A DNA stretch of 64,000 nt from Erythrophleum ivorense (Eukaryota > Streptophyta > Magnoliopsida > Fabales > Fabaceae): assembly GCA_026724425.1 (NCBI GenBank), contig JAIUCV010000003.1, positions 49,788,477 to 49,852,476 of the forward strand, in the 5' to 3' direction. A program made the translations under genes and the position numbers. The notes under the pieces were generated by a model, which was given only the letters and a program-made list of their open reading frames with translations, was not told where the DNA came from and ran no database searches. Shown one piece after another: positions 26,901 through 39,300 of this stretch; position 1 is the first letter of the stretch; every line of letters starts with the position of its first letter.

Positions 26901-27144
26901 TATTTTTGTATCCTAAGCGCAACAAGTGTTCTATGTCCCCGATCCTGGTAGTAAGAAGTGGTCCATCATTCTATTAACAAACAAAATGGATGAGGACAAA
27001 GATGATGTTCAACACAGTCAACATACTAATGTTGAGGATGATTCCTTTTTAGGGACATTGCTTGAAAGTGATTCCATTGAAGATGATACTCTATATATAA
27101 GAGATGATCATAAAGAGGGTATTTGGATTTTAAAGAAGGGGTAA
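23965..27144 (+). pseudogene. TNP2-type CACTA transposase of element B, broken
   Basis: The pieces follow TNP2 order. 23965-24190: transposase-associated domain ('WMSINLLSREYENGVKEFI', then after a frameshift 'CPCLNCCHIK' and 'GIDQSYTCWTKHGK'). 24600-25260: N-terminal and middle TNP2 with a Cys motif ('CPECNASRYKKK'), 'GTINDFLAYGNLSRY' and 'GGCGYPIW'. 25345-25986 is the longest open part (213 codons), with 'FFELPYWKSLYVRHFLDVMN', 'KKNVCNSVMGTLLNVP' and 'GLKSHDCHVLMEHL'. 25990-26230: DUF4218 ('MYPIERYMKILKGFVKN'). 26690-27000: DUF4216 ('FGIIEHIRELDY', 'FGYKWVDNKNGLRIDESGF', 'QQVFYVPDPGSKKW'). At least ten stops interrupt it, several at positions where the family has Gln, Arg or Trp. Confidence 0.9.
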
Positions 27145-27318
27145 AGAAGTCTAAATCAGACGCGAAAAAGAAAAAGATTATCTTAAATACATATATTTTA
27201 ATTTATTCTTTGATTTCTTTATATGTCCCATTGAATTTTTTATATATTTTTGCTTTTAACCTTAGAATTAATTTTGCTTATTCTTTTAACTAATGTGTTT
27301 GAATTTCATTATAGGTGA

Positions 27319-28456
27319 ATGGCTTCTCTAGACGGTCATAACTGTGCTTCAGATGATGTAACGAAGGAGATAAATCAAATTAAATGAGGTTTGACCATCC
27401 TAAAAGAGGTGACCTGTGCAAAAAGTATTAGAAAGAAATTCGAGGTTCAATAGAATGTCAAGAGTCAACCAATTAAAAAAATAGTAAAAAATTAATCAAC
27501 TACATTGGAGTTATGACTCATATGAATGTGCCCATTACTGTAAGTGATTAGCAAAGGGTTGACAATGCCACTAAGAATGCTATTTGGGATGAAATAGTCC
27601 TAACATATTCTACCACATACTCAAGAGTAGATTCTTGAGAGATTCTTAACTATTCCCTTGAATTATTTCAAGCTATGCTAACTCAAGAGGCTTGGGATAT
27701 ATTTATTAGCAGACAACAAGAGGAGTTTTTCTAGGTAATTATATTCTACAATATATAGTTATTTATTTTAGTGTGTAACAATATGTATTGATTAGATTAT
27801 TATATTTTTTTCATAGAAATTAAGTTAGAATAATCGAGAAAGAGCAAAGAATATTCAATACCCAGACAGGAAAAGCCAATTAATACTCGGGCCTTGAACA
27901 ACAAATGGTATGTGAATATAAATGTTATATATTTATAAATATATATATATCATGATGCAATACTTACACAATTTTTTTTTGTCCTAATACACAGATTGAG
28001 CAAGAGGGATCAGAAAATAGCTCATTATCCTATCACATTCTCTGGAAGGCAGCTCAAGTCAATAAAGCTAGCGAAATTGACAATGAGCGTGTCCTTGAAG
28101 TTTGGAACAAATGTGTAAGTATTAACTGATTATCAAAATTGTCAATCAGTCTATTTCATTTTTCTACTTTCAATAATATTTATTTTTTAATTTATACATC
28201 ACAAGATGCCTTATCACATACCTTCCCAGAAGGCAATGTGCTCCCAGGGGGTGATGATATATTGGGCAAGGCACTTGGTATCCCAGAGCACCTTGGTCAT
28301 GTTAGGGGTGTCAGCTTTGGCATTAGTCAAAAAGGGTATTTTGGAAGACAAAAGTGCTCAAAGTTGCATTCTTCTACTGAAGTTGTCGAGTTGAGAGAGA
28401 AGGTGGAAAGACAAGAGCAAGAGTAATCTGAGTTGAGAAAGCAACTGGAAGATTAA
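27319..28456 (+). pseudogene. TNPA / Transposase_24-like gene of CACTA element B, broken
   Basis: The start ATG at 27319 follows a possible splice acceptor. The first part ('GLTILKEVTCAKSIRKKFEV', then 'YIGVMTHMNVPITVSD') resembles the N-terminal part of plant Ptta/En/Spm transposases. A second exon at about 27990-28115 ('LSYHILWKAAQVNKASEIDN') and a third at about 28200-28456 ('ALGIPEHLGHVRGVSFGI', then a charged coiled-coil-like tail) fit the C-terminal half. Introns of ordinary GT-AG type probably separate them. Stops occur at 'NQIK*G', in the following exon and at 28424. In the En/Spm system this product binds the subterminal repeats and assists transposition. Confidence 0.75.
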
Positions 28457-28979
28457 TGAAGCCTTATTGAAAATTTAATCAAGATGTAGATGATGGGGAT
28501 GTAGGCAATAGACGTTGGCTCTAGTAGTAAAGATAGCTGCACACTTGCCTCTCAGCATCTCCCTAAGGTAATTTCTTTCTTTAACTATGTCAATAGTTAA
28601 GTGTTTTCACTACTTATCAATAATTTCTTTTGTTATGATTTGTTTAGGACGAAGCAAACTGTCTATTATAGTTAGACACCCCTACTCGTTGCATGGTTGT
28701 AGAGGGTCATATGTATAATATTATAGGTGATGCACTTCACAATGAAATATTATCTACCGACCACATAAAAGTAGCGGTTAATATCCCTATGAAAGAAAAT
28801 GTTGAATTGCCTATTCCTATTGAGGACACAAGAATGGTAAGACAAGCAATGGGGAACTTTATTGCGTGACCCACCAATCTCATTACGATAGCTCCATCAA
28901 GACAAGTTTGTTAGTTAACATTTCTTTATGGTTCACTCCCTTATAATTCTCTATTGATTCTAAATTTAACTGGCTCACT

Positions 28980-30110
28980 TTGTTGCACAATCTAAGGGGA
29001 AAACACCTAAAAGTGTCAAGACTTAGCAAGAAATCAATGATCGTACCATCAAAGCCAAAGCCTGACCCTCAAGTTTCAAACAAATACAGATTGGCTCTTG
29101 AAGCATTAGTAGAATAAATGTTAGGGGATGATAACATAAAAATTATAAATTTTGATAAAGAGATTTACAATAGAGAAACACATTATCTGCTTACAATAGA
29201 AGTCATAAATGAGATCTTCCAACATGAAATGATAGGGACCACTGCTATTAATTTATATATCAGGTACTTCATCTACCATGCATCAACTATTCTTCATTAT
29301 GTTCATATCAATTTATCAGTAATCCATTAGTTTCTTCATCTCAGGTACTTGTACCATACATTCTTGGTCCCTGACAACATTACACGGAGGTTCGTGTTTA
29401 TCAATCCCCATGACATTGCCACTTTTTCTTCACAAATGCCGCATAGCCAGCTTACAAGTCAATCACAACAAGTAGTGGATTTGCTTGCTGCAAGAGTCGA
29501 AAATGAGGTGTTATTCTTGGCCCTTTACATACAAGGGTGAGTCATTTAATGCTTAACTTTTCAATTATATGTAATTTGAATGTCAAATATTTAATTAGAA
29601 TTTACTAACATTGGTTAATTGTTTTATAGCACATTGGATGTTGATCGTCATCAATCCATGTGCTCCAAAGATACATTATATGGATTCTTTGAATGGTGAT
29701 CCAACGAATCGTGAGCAGATGTAGGAGTTATTTAATCAATAAACAAATACATTTACTTTCTACGTATTTCTATATAGTTGTGTGTTTTAATTTCAAAATA
29801 ATTTGTTATATAAAGTTTTTTTTCCACTTGCTTGATAGAGCGGTGGTGATGTTTCATGCAAATCGTGGGTTTAAAGTGCCAAAATAAAAAACACTCACCA
29901 CATTATACAAATGGAATAAAGTAAAGGTATTTATCAATATTTAGGCCATTATTAAGCACACCATTTTTTTAATTTAATATGTTTTTTATTGAATTTTTAC
30001 AGTGTCCAAAACAACTTAACAACATAGACTGCGGGTGCTATGTGATGAGATTCATAAAAGATATCATCATACATGGACAATCAATGATCCCAAATGCGGT
30101 ATGTAATTCA
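28980..30110 (+). pseudogene. Ulp1-like (C48 family) cysteine protease of CACTA element B, broken
   Basis: The C-terminal exons preserve the C48 catalytic layout: His in 'HWMLIVINP' (codon at 29632), Asp in 'IHYMDSLNGD', Gln in 'CPKQLNNIDCG' and the nucleophile Cys (codon at 30030) in 'DCGCYVMRFIKD'. Upstream exons at 29118-29280 and 29349-29540 ('FLVPDNITRRFVFINPHDIA') fit the region before the catalytic core. Exons are separated by short introns ending in tttatag or similar. A stop follows 'REQM', and others lie upstream. Many large plant CACTA and Mutator elements carry such a SUMO-protease-like gene; whether it serves transposition is unsettled. Confidence 0.8.
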
Positions 30111-30717
30111 GTTCTTTTAAATGTTTAGGTGGTTTTCCTTATCTCTATGTTTTCTTCTGTAATAAAATTTAACTATATGATGGTATTAGTTGCTAGTGAT
30201 CTACTTTTACAAGTTGTATTTGGTGGTATTAGTGTGTAATTTACTACCAAAAAAAAGTTTAAGACCCGAGAATTTCTATTTTTGAGCCATTATACTATTG
30301 GATTTTTTTTAATATAGAACTTGTTTTAAAAAAATATTTCTAAAATTTGAATAATTCTAGCCATCTAACTTCAAATCGTTGTTATTTCATTTTGCAATAC
30401 TTCCCATATGCATATTGTAAAGAATACTCTAATATTCAAATAGATAAACCTAGGGAAGAGTGGTCTCAATACATATTCCAACAATGCTTGTTGATTTAGT
30501 TGAATAAATTTACTTGTGTTAATTTTTACTGGTTTTATAATATTTAGTAACATTTGATTATTGATTGTAATTGTCGTCTGAATGCTTTATAATAGTTCTT
30601 CTTGCTAGTTGTTAAGTTGGTGAATAATCTATGGTTAGCAAAATTGTAGAACAAAACAGAAATAAATAAACTGAAAATATAAGATGCAAAAAAAAGAGAA
30701 AAAGTATATAGTTCTAA

Positions 30718-31090
30718 TCAGAACCGCCAACAAAAGGTACCTTTTGTTGGTGGTTATCATTAAACCGCAAACAAAAGGCATCTTTTGTTGGCGGTTCCAA
30801 AATAACTACCAATAAAACTATTAACTTTTGTTGATAGTTAAATAAAAATTGTGAATAAAAAATCCTTTTATTGGCGGTTATTATTACAACTGCCAACAAA
30901 AGATTAACTTTTGTTGGTGGTTATTTTTATAACCACTAATAAAAGTCAATTTTTTGTTAGTGGTTGTAATAATAACTGCCAACAAAAGTCTCTTTCGTTG
31001 GCCAACAAATTGATTTTCCTTTTGTTGGTCCTTGCATTGTTGGTGATTAGAAACTGCTAATAAAAAAGAAAAATAATCACCAACAAAGCC
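30718..31090. repeat. Right subterminal repeats of CACTA element B
   Basis: At least ten 'CCAACAAAAG' words and their complements occur, several as facing pairs able to form hairpins (for example around 30724-30750). Confidence 0.8.
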
Positions 31091-31379
31091 TTTTCCTCGC
31101 ATAGTGCTTACATGCATACATAAATAATAGATTTGTGTTATCATTTTTGAAGCTACCCCCTTGCGCCCCCCCGAGACCCCCCTCTTTTTTTTCCCCTCTT
31201 ACAAAGAAGGCACAAGGTCATTAGAAGAGGGAATAGCAAATGGAGTTGGATTAAATGAAAGTCATTTGCATCATAATCCTTAGATATTGACACTTATGTT
31301 GAAGAAAAAAAAATTGGAGCCAAAATTTTTAAGAAAAATTCTTTTGTTATAAGGATTTGAAGAAATTTAAGATTTAATT

Positions 31380-31690
31380 TCCACTAAACTTATTTTATTA
31401 GATGTAAATAACATTACATTTATAGATAATAAAAAAGGGAATAGAGTCCCACTCCAACAAAAAGGCATTACTTTGAGAAAAAATAAGATAATTTTATCCT
31501 AATAAAAGATAAGATAACTCTATTCTAATTAAAATAAAAAATTTAAACTAATTTTATCTTAATTAAAAAAAACTTAAGTTAATCCTAAACACATAAAAAA
31601 TACTCAAAAATAACAAAAAACAAATAAGCCTTAAATAAAATGTAAAAACAAATAAAATAACTTAATTAAAATTAATAGTAATTTCCAATA
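31380..31690 (+). repeat. Diverged direct repeat, copy 1 (AT-rich)
   Basis: Aligns along ~300 bp with 34845-35155: 'aacattacatttatagataata', 'gagtccc.ctccaac', 'gataa.tttatcctaa', and a shared end 'ataacttaattaaaattaat'. These may be two copies of one dispersed repeat or remnants of paired LTRs. Confidence 0.6.
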
Positions 31691-34600
31691 TTCGCTCTGA
31701 AGCTAGATATTTTATCTTGGAGCTAATCTTCTAACATTGTCAATCTTCTTCGTTCTCAGCATTTGGAGGTTATCCAAAAATTTCCTTTATTTTTGTTATT
31801 ATTATTATTATTATTATTTAGGTTTCTTACTCTTTGTCTTCTTCTTTTCCTTACTTTGTAGTAAGGTTTTTGATTTTGGGTATCCTTTTCTCAACCTTTT
31901 TGTGAGATAGAAATATTGATTTTCACTACCCATCAACATATAGTTTTCTCATGCTAACCCTTAATTTATGGTTTTTCTTATACCAGCCATCAATTTATAA
32001 TTTTTTCATGTTAATTAGCAACATATGGTTTTACCAACATATGATTTTTTTTAATCTATAATTGGTTTCTTGTGATCAGTAATAATAACCATTCTTCATT
32101 AACTTTTTTAAACTTAAGTTTTGATCCAATGCTACAATGCACTGAATTTTCATCAACCATACTGAATTTGCAGTCTATGGGTTTATAGCAACAATTTCTT
32201 AAAAAAAATGAAAGGCCTTGAATAATTGGAGACATTTTTCATAAATATAGAAAATTATAGTTTGCTGAATTTAAGGTAAATTTTGTTAATTATTTTTTAC
32301 ATAATTACAATATCATGTATTTTATATTTTTAATAATTAAAACCTCTATCTTATTTATAAATATTGTTATTGGAGACCTAGGAATACCCATAAGATTTGG
32401 AAGAATTAGAAAAATAAAGTAGTTGATCATCTCAAAGATTTAATTTGGATTGACAAAAAATCTTAAGCTATCTATGTAATTGTGGTTTTATATTTAATTT
32501 ATATATGCAATTACAATTATACAATTTTAACCCCTTCTATTATTTGCTTCCCAAGAGGAGTATACACGCCTTAAAATTTTTTATGAAAGTAAAAGGGAGA
32601 GTGTTTCAAAGTTGGATTTATGGCTATAGGCTGCTGGAAGAAAGAAAAAGAAAAGCTTAGTGTATTGTATTGGAAGTATATCTTATAATATATTAAGAAA
32701 TTCCATGTTCGGATACACTAAGACTCAATACTTAACAAATCTTCACTCTTTTTATATCAAAGAAATTGTCATTAATGAGTTTATAAGCATGTTGCAACAA
32801 ACTCATAATACCCAACTTGAAGAACATATAACACAAATTAAACAGCTACTGCAAAAATTAGATGAATTTAAAAGTATTATTCAGCAGTCCTCACAACAAT
32901 GCCATTAAGATGATACTAGGCCAAGCTCTTTGTACAGGCTAAATACCTCTCATTTAAATAATGAGGATGTAGATAAAAATTTTAATATTGATGAGGATGA
33001 GAATGATGTCAATTGTTAAATTTTTTTAAATGTTATATAATATAATTTGTATAATTAAATTTATATTAGATATTTTTCTTATTTTGTTTAAATTCAATAT
33101 TTTTGTTTCATAAAATTATATTATATATTTAGTTAATAGATTTAATTGTATATTAACTTATAATATATACACCAACTTATATAATATATATATATATATA
33201 TATATAATTATAATATATTACACAATGTGAACAAGAAAAAGGGTAATAAACGACATTTCAAATAATATGATAGGTGCAAAAATAATAAAAATTATCATCA
33301 TTTTTCACACGGACGTGAATCTAAAAAACCAACAAAGCTATTAGCTTGCCAAATTTTTTCTGTTTCTCTCTATATAAATTTCAAAGTTTTACTGTCTCAT
33401 TTTATCTCTTCTCTATTTCCAACAATCGGCCCACTAATTTTTTTTTTTCATTTATTAATATAAAGGTTTTACTCTCTCATTTTATCTCCTCTTTGTTTAT
33501 CGACATTTTTTTTGAAGTTATTTATCTTTGTTCATTTCTTGTCACTTGTTGTAGCTATTTACCTCTTAACTTTGTATCTTTTTTTTATACAACTATTTAT
33601 CTTTTCTCTTATTTATTCGATTGATTTCAATCTTGCTTAAATATTGTTTGTGAGTTGTTTCTAGTTGTACTGTCTGGGTGTTTTTCTATCTATTTTGATT
33701 TTTGTTGTATTATGAGTTATTACTATTTTATTGAATCTCTATTTTTCTTTTTCTTTGTTGACTTCATCTATTTCTTCTTCTTTTTTTAAGGTGATTATTT
33801 GAAACAACCATTAGGCAAACATTTCCCTATTTACATATTCAAAATTTTGGTATTTAAATCTCGTTTATTTTCTGCTTCATGTGTTTTTAGTTTTCATTTA
33901 ATTTGTTTGTTTAATTTCATTTATTTGGTTTTTTTTGTCTTTTTGGGTTTGGGTTAAGAAACTAGTGAAAGAGAGGGAAAGAACCCAAAAATCTAAAAAT
34001 TTGAAAGAGAAGACCAATTGGAACATACAAAAAACATATGAAAGTCTAAAAATTTAAAGGAGAAAATGAACTACGACCCAAAAAACATATCAAACTAATG
34101 AATCGTAGAAAAGAAACCCAAAGAAAAAATTAGGAAATTCAAAAACTATCCAAATAAATTAAATGTAACCTAAATTATAATTAACTATAAACAATCATAT
34201 TATAAAATAAAATTTGTTTAAAATATATATAATAAATTATTAATTATCATATTATATATATAATAAAAAATTTTAACAAGATAAGATGAAGCATATTATT
34301 ATTTATTAATAAATCATACCTTTTATAAATTAAAATTAAACATTTTTTAATTTATTAGTATTTAAAATTTATTCTTGGCTGTTAGAAATGATTTCTGATA
34401 GACTATTGAAACTGACTTTTTATTACTTTTTTCAAAAAATTATAAATATTTTTTTTAATTTTTAACATCATTTATAAATAAATAAATTTTTAGTAAAATT
34501 ATTTATTCATAAATAAATAATTGATTAAATGATTTAAAATTATTATTTATGTTATTTCTTAATTCTTTTTAATTATTTTATTTTTTAATAATATTATATT

Positions 34601-34844
34601 TATATTAAATTAAATTTTCATTTACAATAAATTTATATTTATCAATATAACATAAGAAAGGATGCAGGGAAGGAGAGAGAATACTAAGAGAAATACCTAT
34701 AAGAAGAAATTAGTTACAATGAAAATAATAATAGATTGAGCAATATAAATATTTGTTAGAAAACTAGAATTTCTAACTGATAAATTAACGTCATTCTGGT
34801 AGTGGACTCTAACATGATGTAGAAATTTATACTTTAATTTCCTC

Positions 34845-35155
34845 TGAATTTATTTTAGTAAATGAAAACAACATTATATTTATAGATGATAAAATAGATA
34901 GTGGAGTCCTTCTCCAACTGAAAGACATAACTCTAAAAAAATAGGATAACTTTATTTTAACTAAAATAGGATAATTTTATTCTAATTAAAAAAAATTAAA
35001 CTAATCTTATCCTAATCAAAACAAAATATTTAAATTAATTCTAAATGCATAAAAACGTTATCTAAAACTAACTAAAAAGAAAAGTTTTATTTAGAATAAA
35101 ATAAATAAAGTAACTTAATTAGAATTAATAAAAAATTTTAATAGAATTAAACTTA
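34845..35155 (+). repeat. Diverged direct repeat, copy 2 (AT-rich)
   Basis: Partner of 31380-31690, same orientation, about 3.46 kb away. Confidence 0.6.
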
Positions 35156-35705
35156 AATGCAATTCTTTATATCTTTACCATCAATTTTTTTAATTAAAAT
35201 ATAATGTGTATAATTTTTTAATTAAAATATGACAAGTTTATAGTTTAATTATAAAACCACGTACTTGTATGTTATTATTGAAAATTTATACACTTATTAT
35301 ATTTAAAAAAATTAATAATAAACTGCACATAAGTTTTTTTCTTTAATTTATGTGTGTTTGTTTATGTATAAATATATTTATTTACAGTATAAACACTAAT
35401 AGATTAAAAATCTGAGTGAGAAACCGACGCAAGAAAAGTGAAGCAATTTTTTTAAATTATTTTGTCAACCTCAGCAGTTTAAGTGGCAGTTTGTTTGATG
35501 CTAATGCCCTAAAAAAGTATCTTAGTTTTTTTTTTTTTTGGCTGCTTGTGGAAAAGCAAATGGACTACGGCAGCTGCAGAAAGATAAACAAGTAACAAGA
35601 TTGATATAGTTTCTTGGTCCTCGACGCATTATAATTATTTTGAAATTTCCACGCCCTTGCTTACAACCCTAATCAATATCTGACAATTTTCCACATCAAA
35701 AATCC

Positions 35706-35713
35706 CTATAAAT
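35706..35713 (+). promoter_or_regulatory. TATA box of the first PR-1 gene
   Basis: CTATAAAT lies about 60 bases before the ATG at 35768, which would give a 5' leader of roughly 30 bases. The spacing is nearly the same as for the second PR-1 gene. Confidence 0.65.
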
Positions 35714-35767
35714 TCCTCACCCAAGACCTCCCATTTCTTCATCAAACACCTCACACAATAACTAGAA

Positions 35768-36250
35768 ATGGGGTTATCATCCAAGCTTCCATTTTCTCTC
35801 TTCTTCTTTTGTCTCTTAGCCATAGCCCACGCTCAAGATTCACCACAAGACTATGTGAATGCCCACAACACAGCAAGATCAGAGGTGGGTGTTCCAAATT
35901 TGGCTTGGGATGATACCGTGGCTGCTTTTGCACAGAACTATGCTGACCAACGCAAGGGTGACTGCCAGCTGGTGCACTCGGGAGGCGGCGGCAAGTACGG
36001 TGAGAACCTCGCGGGCAGCACTGGGGACCTGAGCGGCGCGGACGCAGTGAAGATGTGGGTGAACGAGAAGGCGAACTATGACTACAACAGCAACTCGTGC
36101 GTTGGTGGGGAGTGCCTGCACTATACTCAGGTGGTTTGGAAGACCTCCATTCGCCTTGGGTGTGCTAAAGTGAGGTGTGACAATGGAGGCACGTTCATTG
36201 GCTGCAACTATGATCCTCCTGGCAACTACGTTGGACAAAGGCCTTACTGA
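35768..36250 (+). CDS. PR1: Pathogenesis-related protein 1 (CAP superfamily), secreted, intronless
   Basis: A 160-residue protein. Residues 1-22 form a signal peptide with a Phe/Leu-rich core and an A-H-A cleavage site before Gln23. The mature CAP domain spans about 24-160. It has the family's putative metal-site residues His70 (LVHS), Glu79 (YGEN) and His118 (HYTQVVW), plus a Glu near 100. The six conserved cysteines (66, 111, 116, 132, 137, 146) should form three disulfides. CNYD at 146-149 is followed by the last 11 residues, PPGNYVGQRPY, which fit the CAPE defence-peptide consensus PxGNxxxxxPY. PR-1 proteins act in the apoplast, bind sterols and are markers of salicylate-dependent defence. 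The ATG at 35768 gives exactly the usual family length and signal peptide. The gene has no intron, as is usual for PR-1, and its middle is far more GC-rich than the surroundings. Intact, with no sign of decay. Confidence 0.97.
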   Translation: MGLSSKLPFSLFFFCLLAIAHAQDSPQDYVNAHNTARSEVGVPNLAWDDTVAAFAQNYADQRKGDCQLVHSGGGGKYGENLAGSTGDLSGADAVKMWVNEKANYDYNSNSCVGGECLHYTQVVWKTSIRLGCAKVRCDNGGTFIGCNYDPPGNYVGQRPY

Positions 36251-36370
36251 TGAAATGAAAGTGATGATGATCTTGTGTTTTCATTTCCATTAATTATAAA
36301 CCCAACTGAAGAAGGCAGTTTAGATTACTGCTTGCCTGGTTACTTAAGAATAATTAGAATAAGGGAAGCG

Positions 36371-36376
36371 AATAAA
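36371..36376 (+). terminator. Possible polyadenylation signal of the first PR-1 gene
   Basis: AATAAA about 120 bases after the stop codon. Plant poly(A) signals are loose, so this is only a candidate. Confidence 0.35.
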
Positions 36377-36379
36377 CAA

Positions 36380-39300
36380 ATGGAATAGAATCATGGATTT
36401 TGTATTTGGATAATAAGTCATAGTGCCATGATGTAATGAAATAAGAATAGATTTAAAAGCATTAGCGTGTATCAAAGTATCATGTGTGCAAGGCCTTTCA
36501 ACTTTTTGCATGTTTACAGTATTTTTTTTTTTCTGCGCAGTGCTTTCATCGGAAAGATATGAGATACTTTTGCTTATATTATAACGTATCAAATTTGATT
36601 TTTTTAAAAATTTTTTTAAAGCAACTAGATGTGATATAGGGGTGAAAAATGCAGACACTTAAAAAATTTGTGCAAAACTCTTGCTCCATATGCTACGAAG
36701 TGTGGTCTACAAATGAAGGGTGTGGATGGTGAACAAAAAAATTGCTGACAATACCGTTTCCCAATGGAGATGGTTTCTCCTGGATAGCATCATATTAGGA
36801 CAAGGAAATAATGAATATATATTAAATTTGTTTAATATTAGTTGTTTAGATATGAGAAAATAATTCTAGAGTTCTATATACCCTTTGCAATATTAAATGA
36901 GTTTTCTATTTTAACACAAACCATAACGGGTCTTGTCGACCTTAATATGTTAACTCGATTAATGACAACAAAGTTTGGATGGCAATAATAGAACATTTGA
37001 TGATAAAAGTAAATTGTAGCAATTTAAATATTTTTTAGAATTAAGTCGTATACTCTGAAAATTTTGGAGATTAAAGTTAAATAAATTTACTAATTCATAG
37101 ACTAATTTGTTGGTTACTCTATCGAAATACCTCACAACTAATTAAAGGTTCCTTGGGAGTGTTATAACTCTTTAAAAATTTATGTGCTTTAGGTGTTGCG
37201 AAGAAAATGTTGCATAACAGATAAAAATATTGTTTAGTAAAAATATTATAAATCTTTTTTTAAAGAAAAAATTAATTGGTAAGGTGTTTGATAATGATTT
37301 CCAAAATAAACATATGATAATAGTAGATCTTATTCTTTACAAGGTTGAAAAAATTTATTTTTTAAATAATATATATATATTATTATATATATGTATACTT
37401 AAAGTAAAATTATATAATAATATATATTATTATATATATATAAAAAAGTAAAATTATAATTAAAGTAGAAGAAAATATTATCATTGCAAAAATGGAAGAG
37501 ATATTTAATAATTGTATACTTGACACTGTTTTGCACTGATATGGAATATATATATATATATATATATAGTAACTGATTATGTTTTATTGAGAAATTACAA
37601 AAGTGATAATATTACTAAATAGGGCCTAAAATAAAATTTTGATTTAATGGCTTAGCTATCCAAAAAGTTAAAGGCATCTTTATATGCCTAAAGAAAGGAA
37701 ACAAGTTTTTATAGTAAATGGACAATCCCTTATTTCCCTAGGTCTCCTTGAAAATTGGAAACGTTTTCCTTCCTTGAAGTTTGATTTGGAAGGAGACATT
37801 GGTTAATTATCACAAATTACTGAGCGTACTCTGGAGGATTTTGCTTGTGACAATGTAGCTGGTGTCCAGTATATTCACAGGAAACAGATTAAGCTTGGAT
37901 AATATTGTTGGCATAAAAGTGTGAATTCTCATTAACTATAAATTACTAAATAACAAGGTATTAAATATTAATAAGAACTTAATTAGATTGATGTTATGGG
38001 AGTCCCTTAGCCATAAGTATTTAGATTGACATAACCTAGTCTAATATGATTTTAGAAGGCCCAAACAACTCAACGGTTACCATTCTTAAGCTCATTCAAA
38101 GAAATGATACAACTAATTGCTTAAATTGCTGCGCACAGAACTATTCAAACACAGCAAGCTAGCTATTCTGATCAGACAGTTTCTCTAACGTTTTATTATG
38201 TAACTTGGTCTGATCATCATCATCAGTGCACTGCTCCTAAAGCCTATTAATAGAGATTCCTATAATAGGATCAAAAAATGGATCAAGTCTTCATGAGACC
38301 AAAACATGAGAGATCAATCAAGACTCCGTACACTAATTGAGACTAACGTAATTCTTATTTTGTCTTACAATTGTATATATCTTTTAAGACCTCTTAATAT
38401 AAATCATCATCTTTTTTATGTCTTTTGTTCTCTTTGACTTCTTCCTTGTTCATACTGTAATCTTTTTGAAACCTCACCAAAACAAGTTATAAATCAGTAA
38501 TTAATTTACTTGTTCAGAATAAGACTTGTAATTGAGGATACTTAAAAATGACATTTTGAGAAAGGTAACAGAAAATTTAAAAGAAAAACTGAAAAATAAA
38601 AGAGAATTACAAATTTTTAACCCTCATATTTTTAAAGATAAAAACTTTCTTTTTGGTGTCTCTAAAGATAACGTATTTCATAGTGCCACTTCGTGAAATG
38701 AGGCTTCAAGTATTTTCTCTAATAATGCCAAAATCATGTTTCAGAACGACATCGAAAGTGAATACAAAATATTTCATGAGACCCATTTAAAAAATACAGT
38801 ACATGTGTAGGCACCAGGAAAGAAAAAAAATTCTTGACCAAGCAAAATTAATTGTATAGCTTTCCGTGTAGGATCTTCCAAACTAGTTTGTTATTAGTCC
38901 TTTGATTTTGTTAATTTCTTTTGTTTTTTGTCCCCATCATTCCCCTATAGTGCGTAATGTTTGTATAATTTCCATTGATATATTTCCACGTCTTCTATTT
39001 TCTTTCACTTCTTCCAATAAGTAATGAGTAGTGACGAAACTAAGACTAAAGCATGTGATAACTTGAATAAACTTAATTGGAAGTAATATTTCGGAGAGAA
39101 TAATAAAATCAATATATATAGATGATTTTGAGATATGGTTTTTAACTTGTAGTTGATGTAATAATTATTCCTTTTTTAAATAATAGGGCCCACCTATTTT
39201 TGGTGGAAACCACCACTAATTGCTATAGGTATCGAAGCATTACAGGGTTATTTTCTACTTAAATTTAGTTGAGAATAAAAAATTGTCTGGCATTATTAGT

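Larger units (their letters stand above)
22770..31106 (+). mobile_element. CACTA (En/Spm) element B, 8.3 kb, degenerate TIRs, CTT target duplication
   Basis: The left end reads CACTACCACAGAAAAAGG and the right end, in reverse complement, CACTATGCGAGGAAAAGG. Both continue with TTTGT after one base. The flanking trinucleotide is CTT on both sides (22767-22769 and 31107-31109), matching the 3-bp duplication of CACTA transposons. Both ends carry clusters of 'CCAACAAAAGG' words, often in inverted pairs (22795-23085 and 30718-31090). Inside are three plus-strand gene remnants: a TNP2-type transposase, a TNPA/Transposase_24-like gene and a Ulp1-like protease. All have stops and frameshifts, so the element is no longer autonomous. 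Confidence 0.85.
31110..35700. other. AT-rich intergenic region before the first PR-1 gene
   Basis: No supported gene. It contains a (TTA)n run at 31796-31820, a (TA)n run at 33183-33207 and a diverged direct repeat (31380-31690 and 34845-35155). A frame at 32660-32908 with a Gln/Leu-rich tail was not recognised. Confidence 0.5.

Noticed and set aside
32660..32908. An 82-codon frame with a Gln/Leu-rich helical tail
   Set aside because: The tail hints at a transposase coiled coil, but no flanking exons or domain could be supported.
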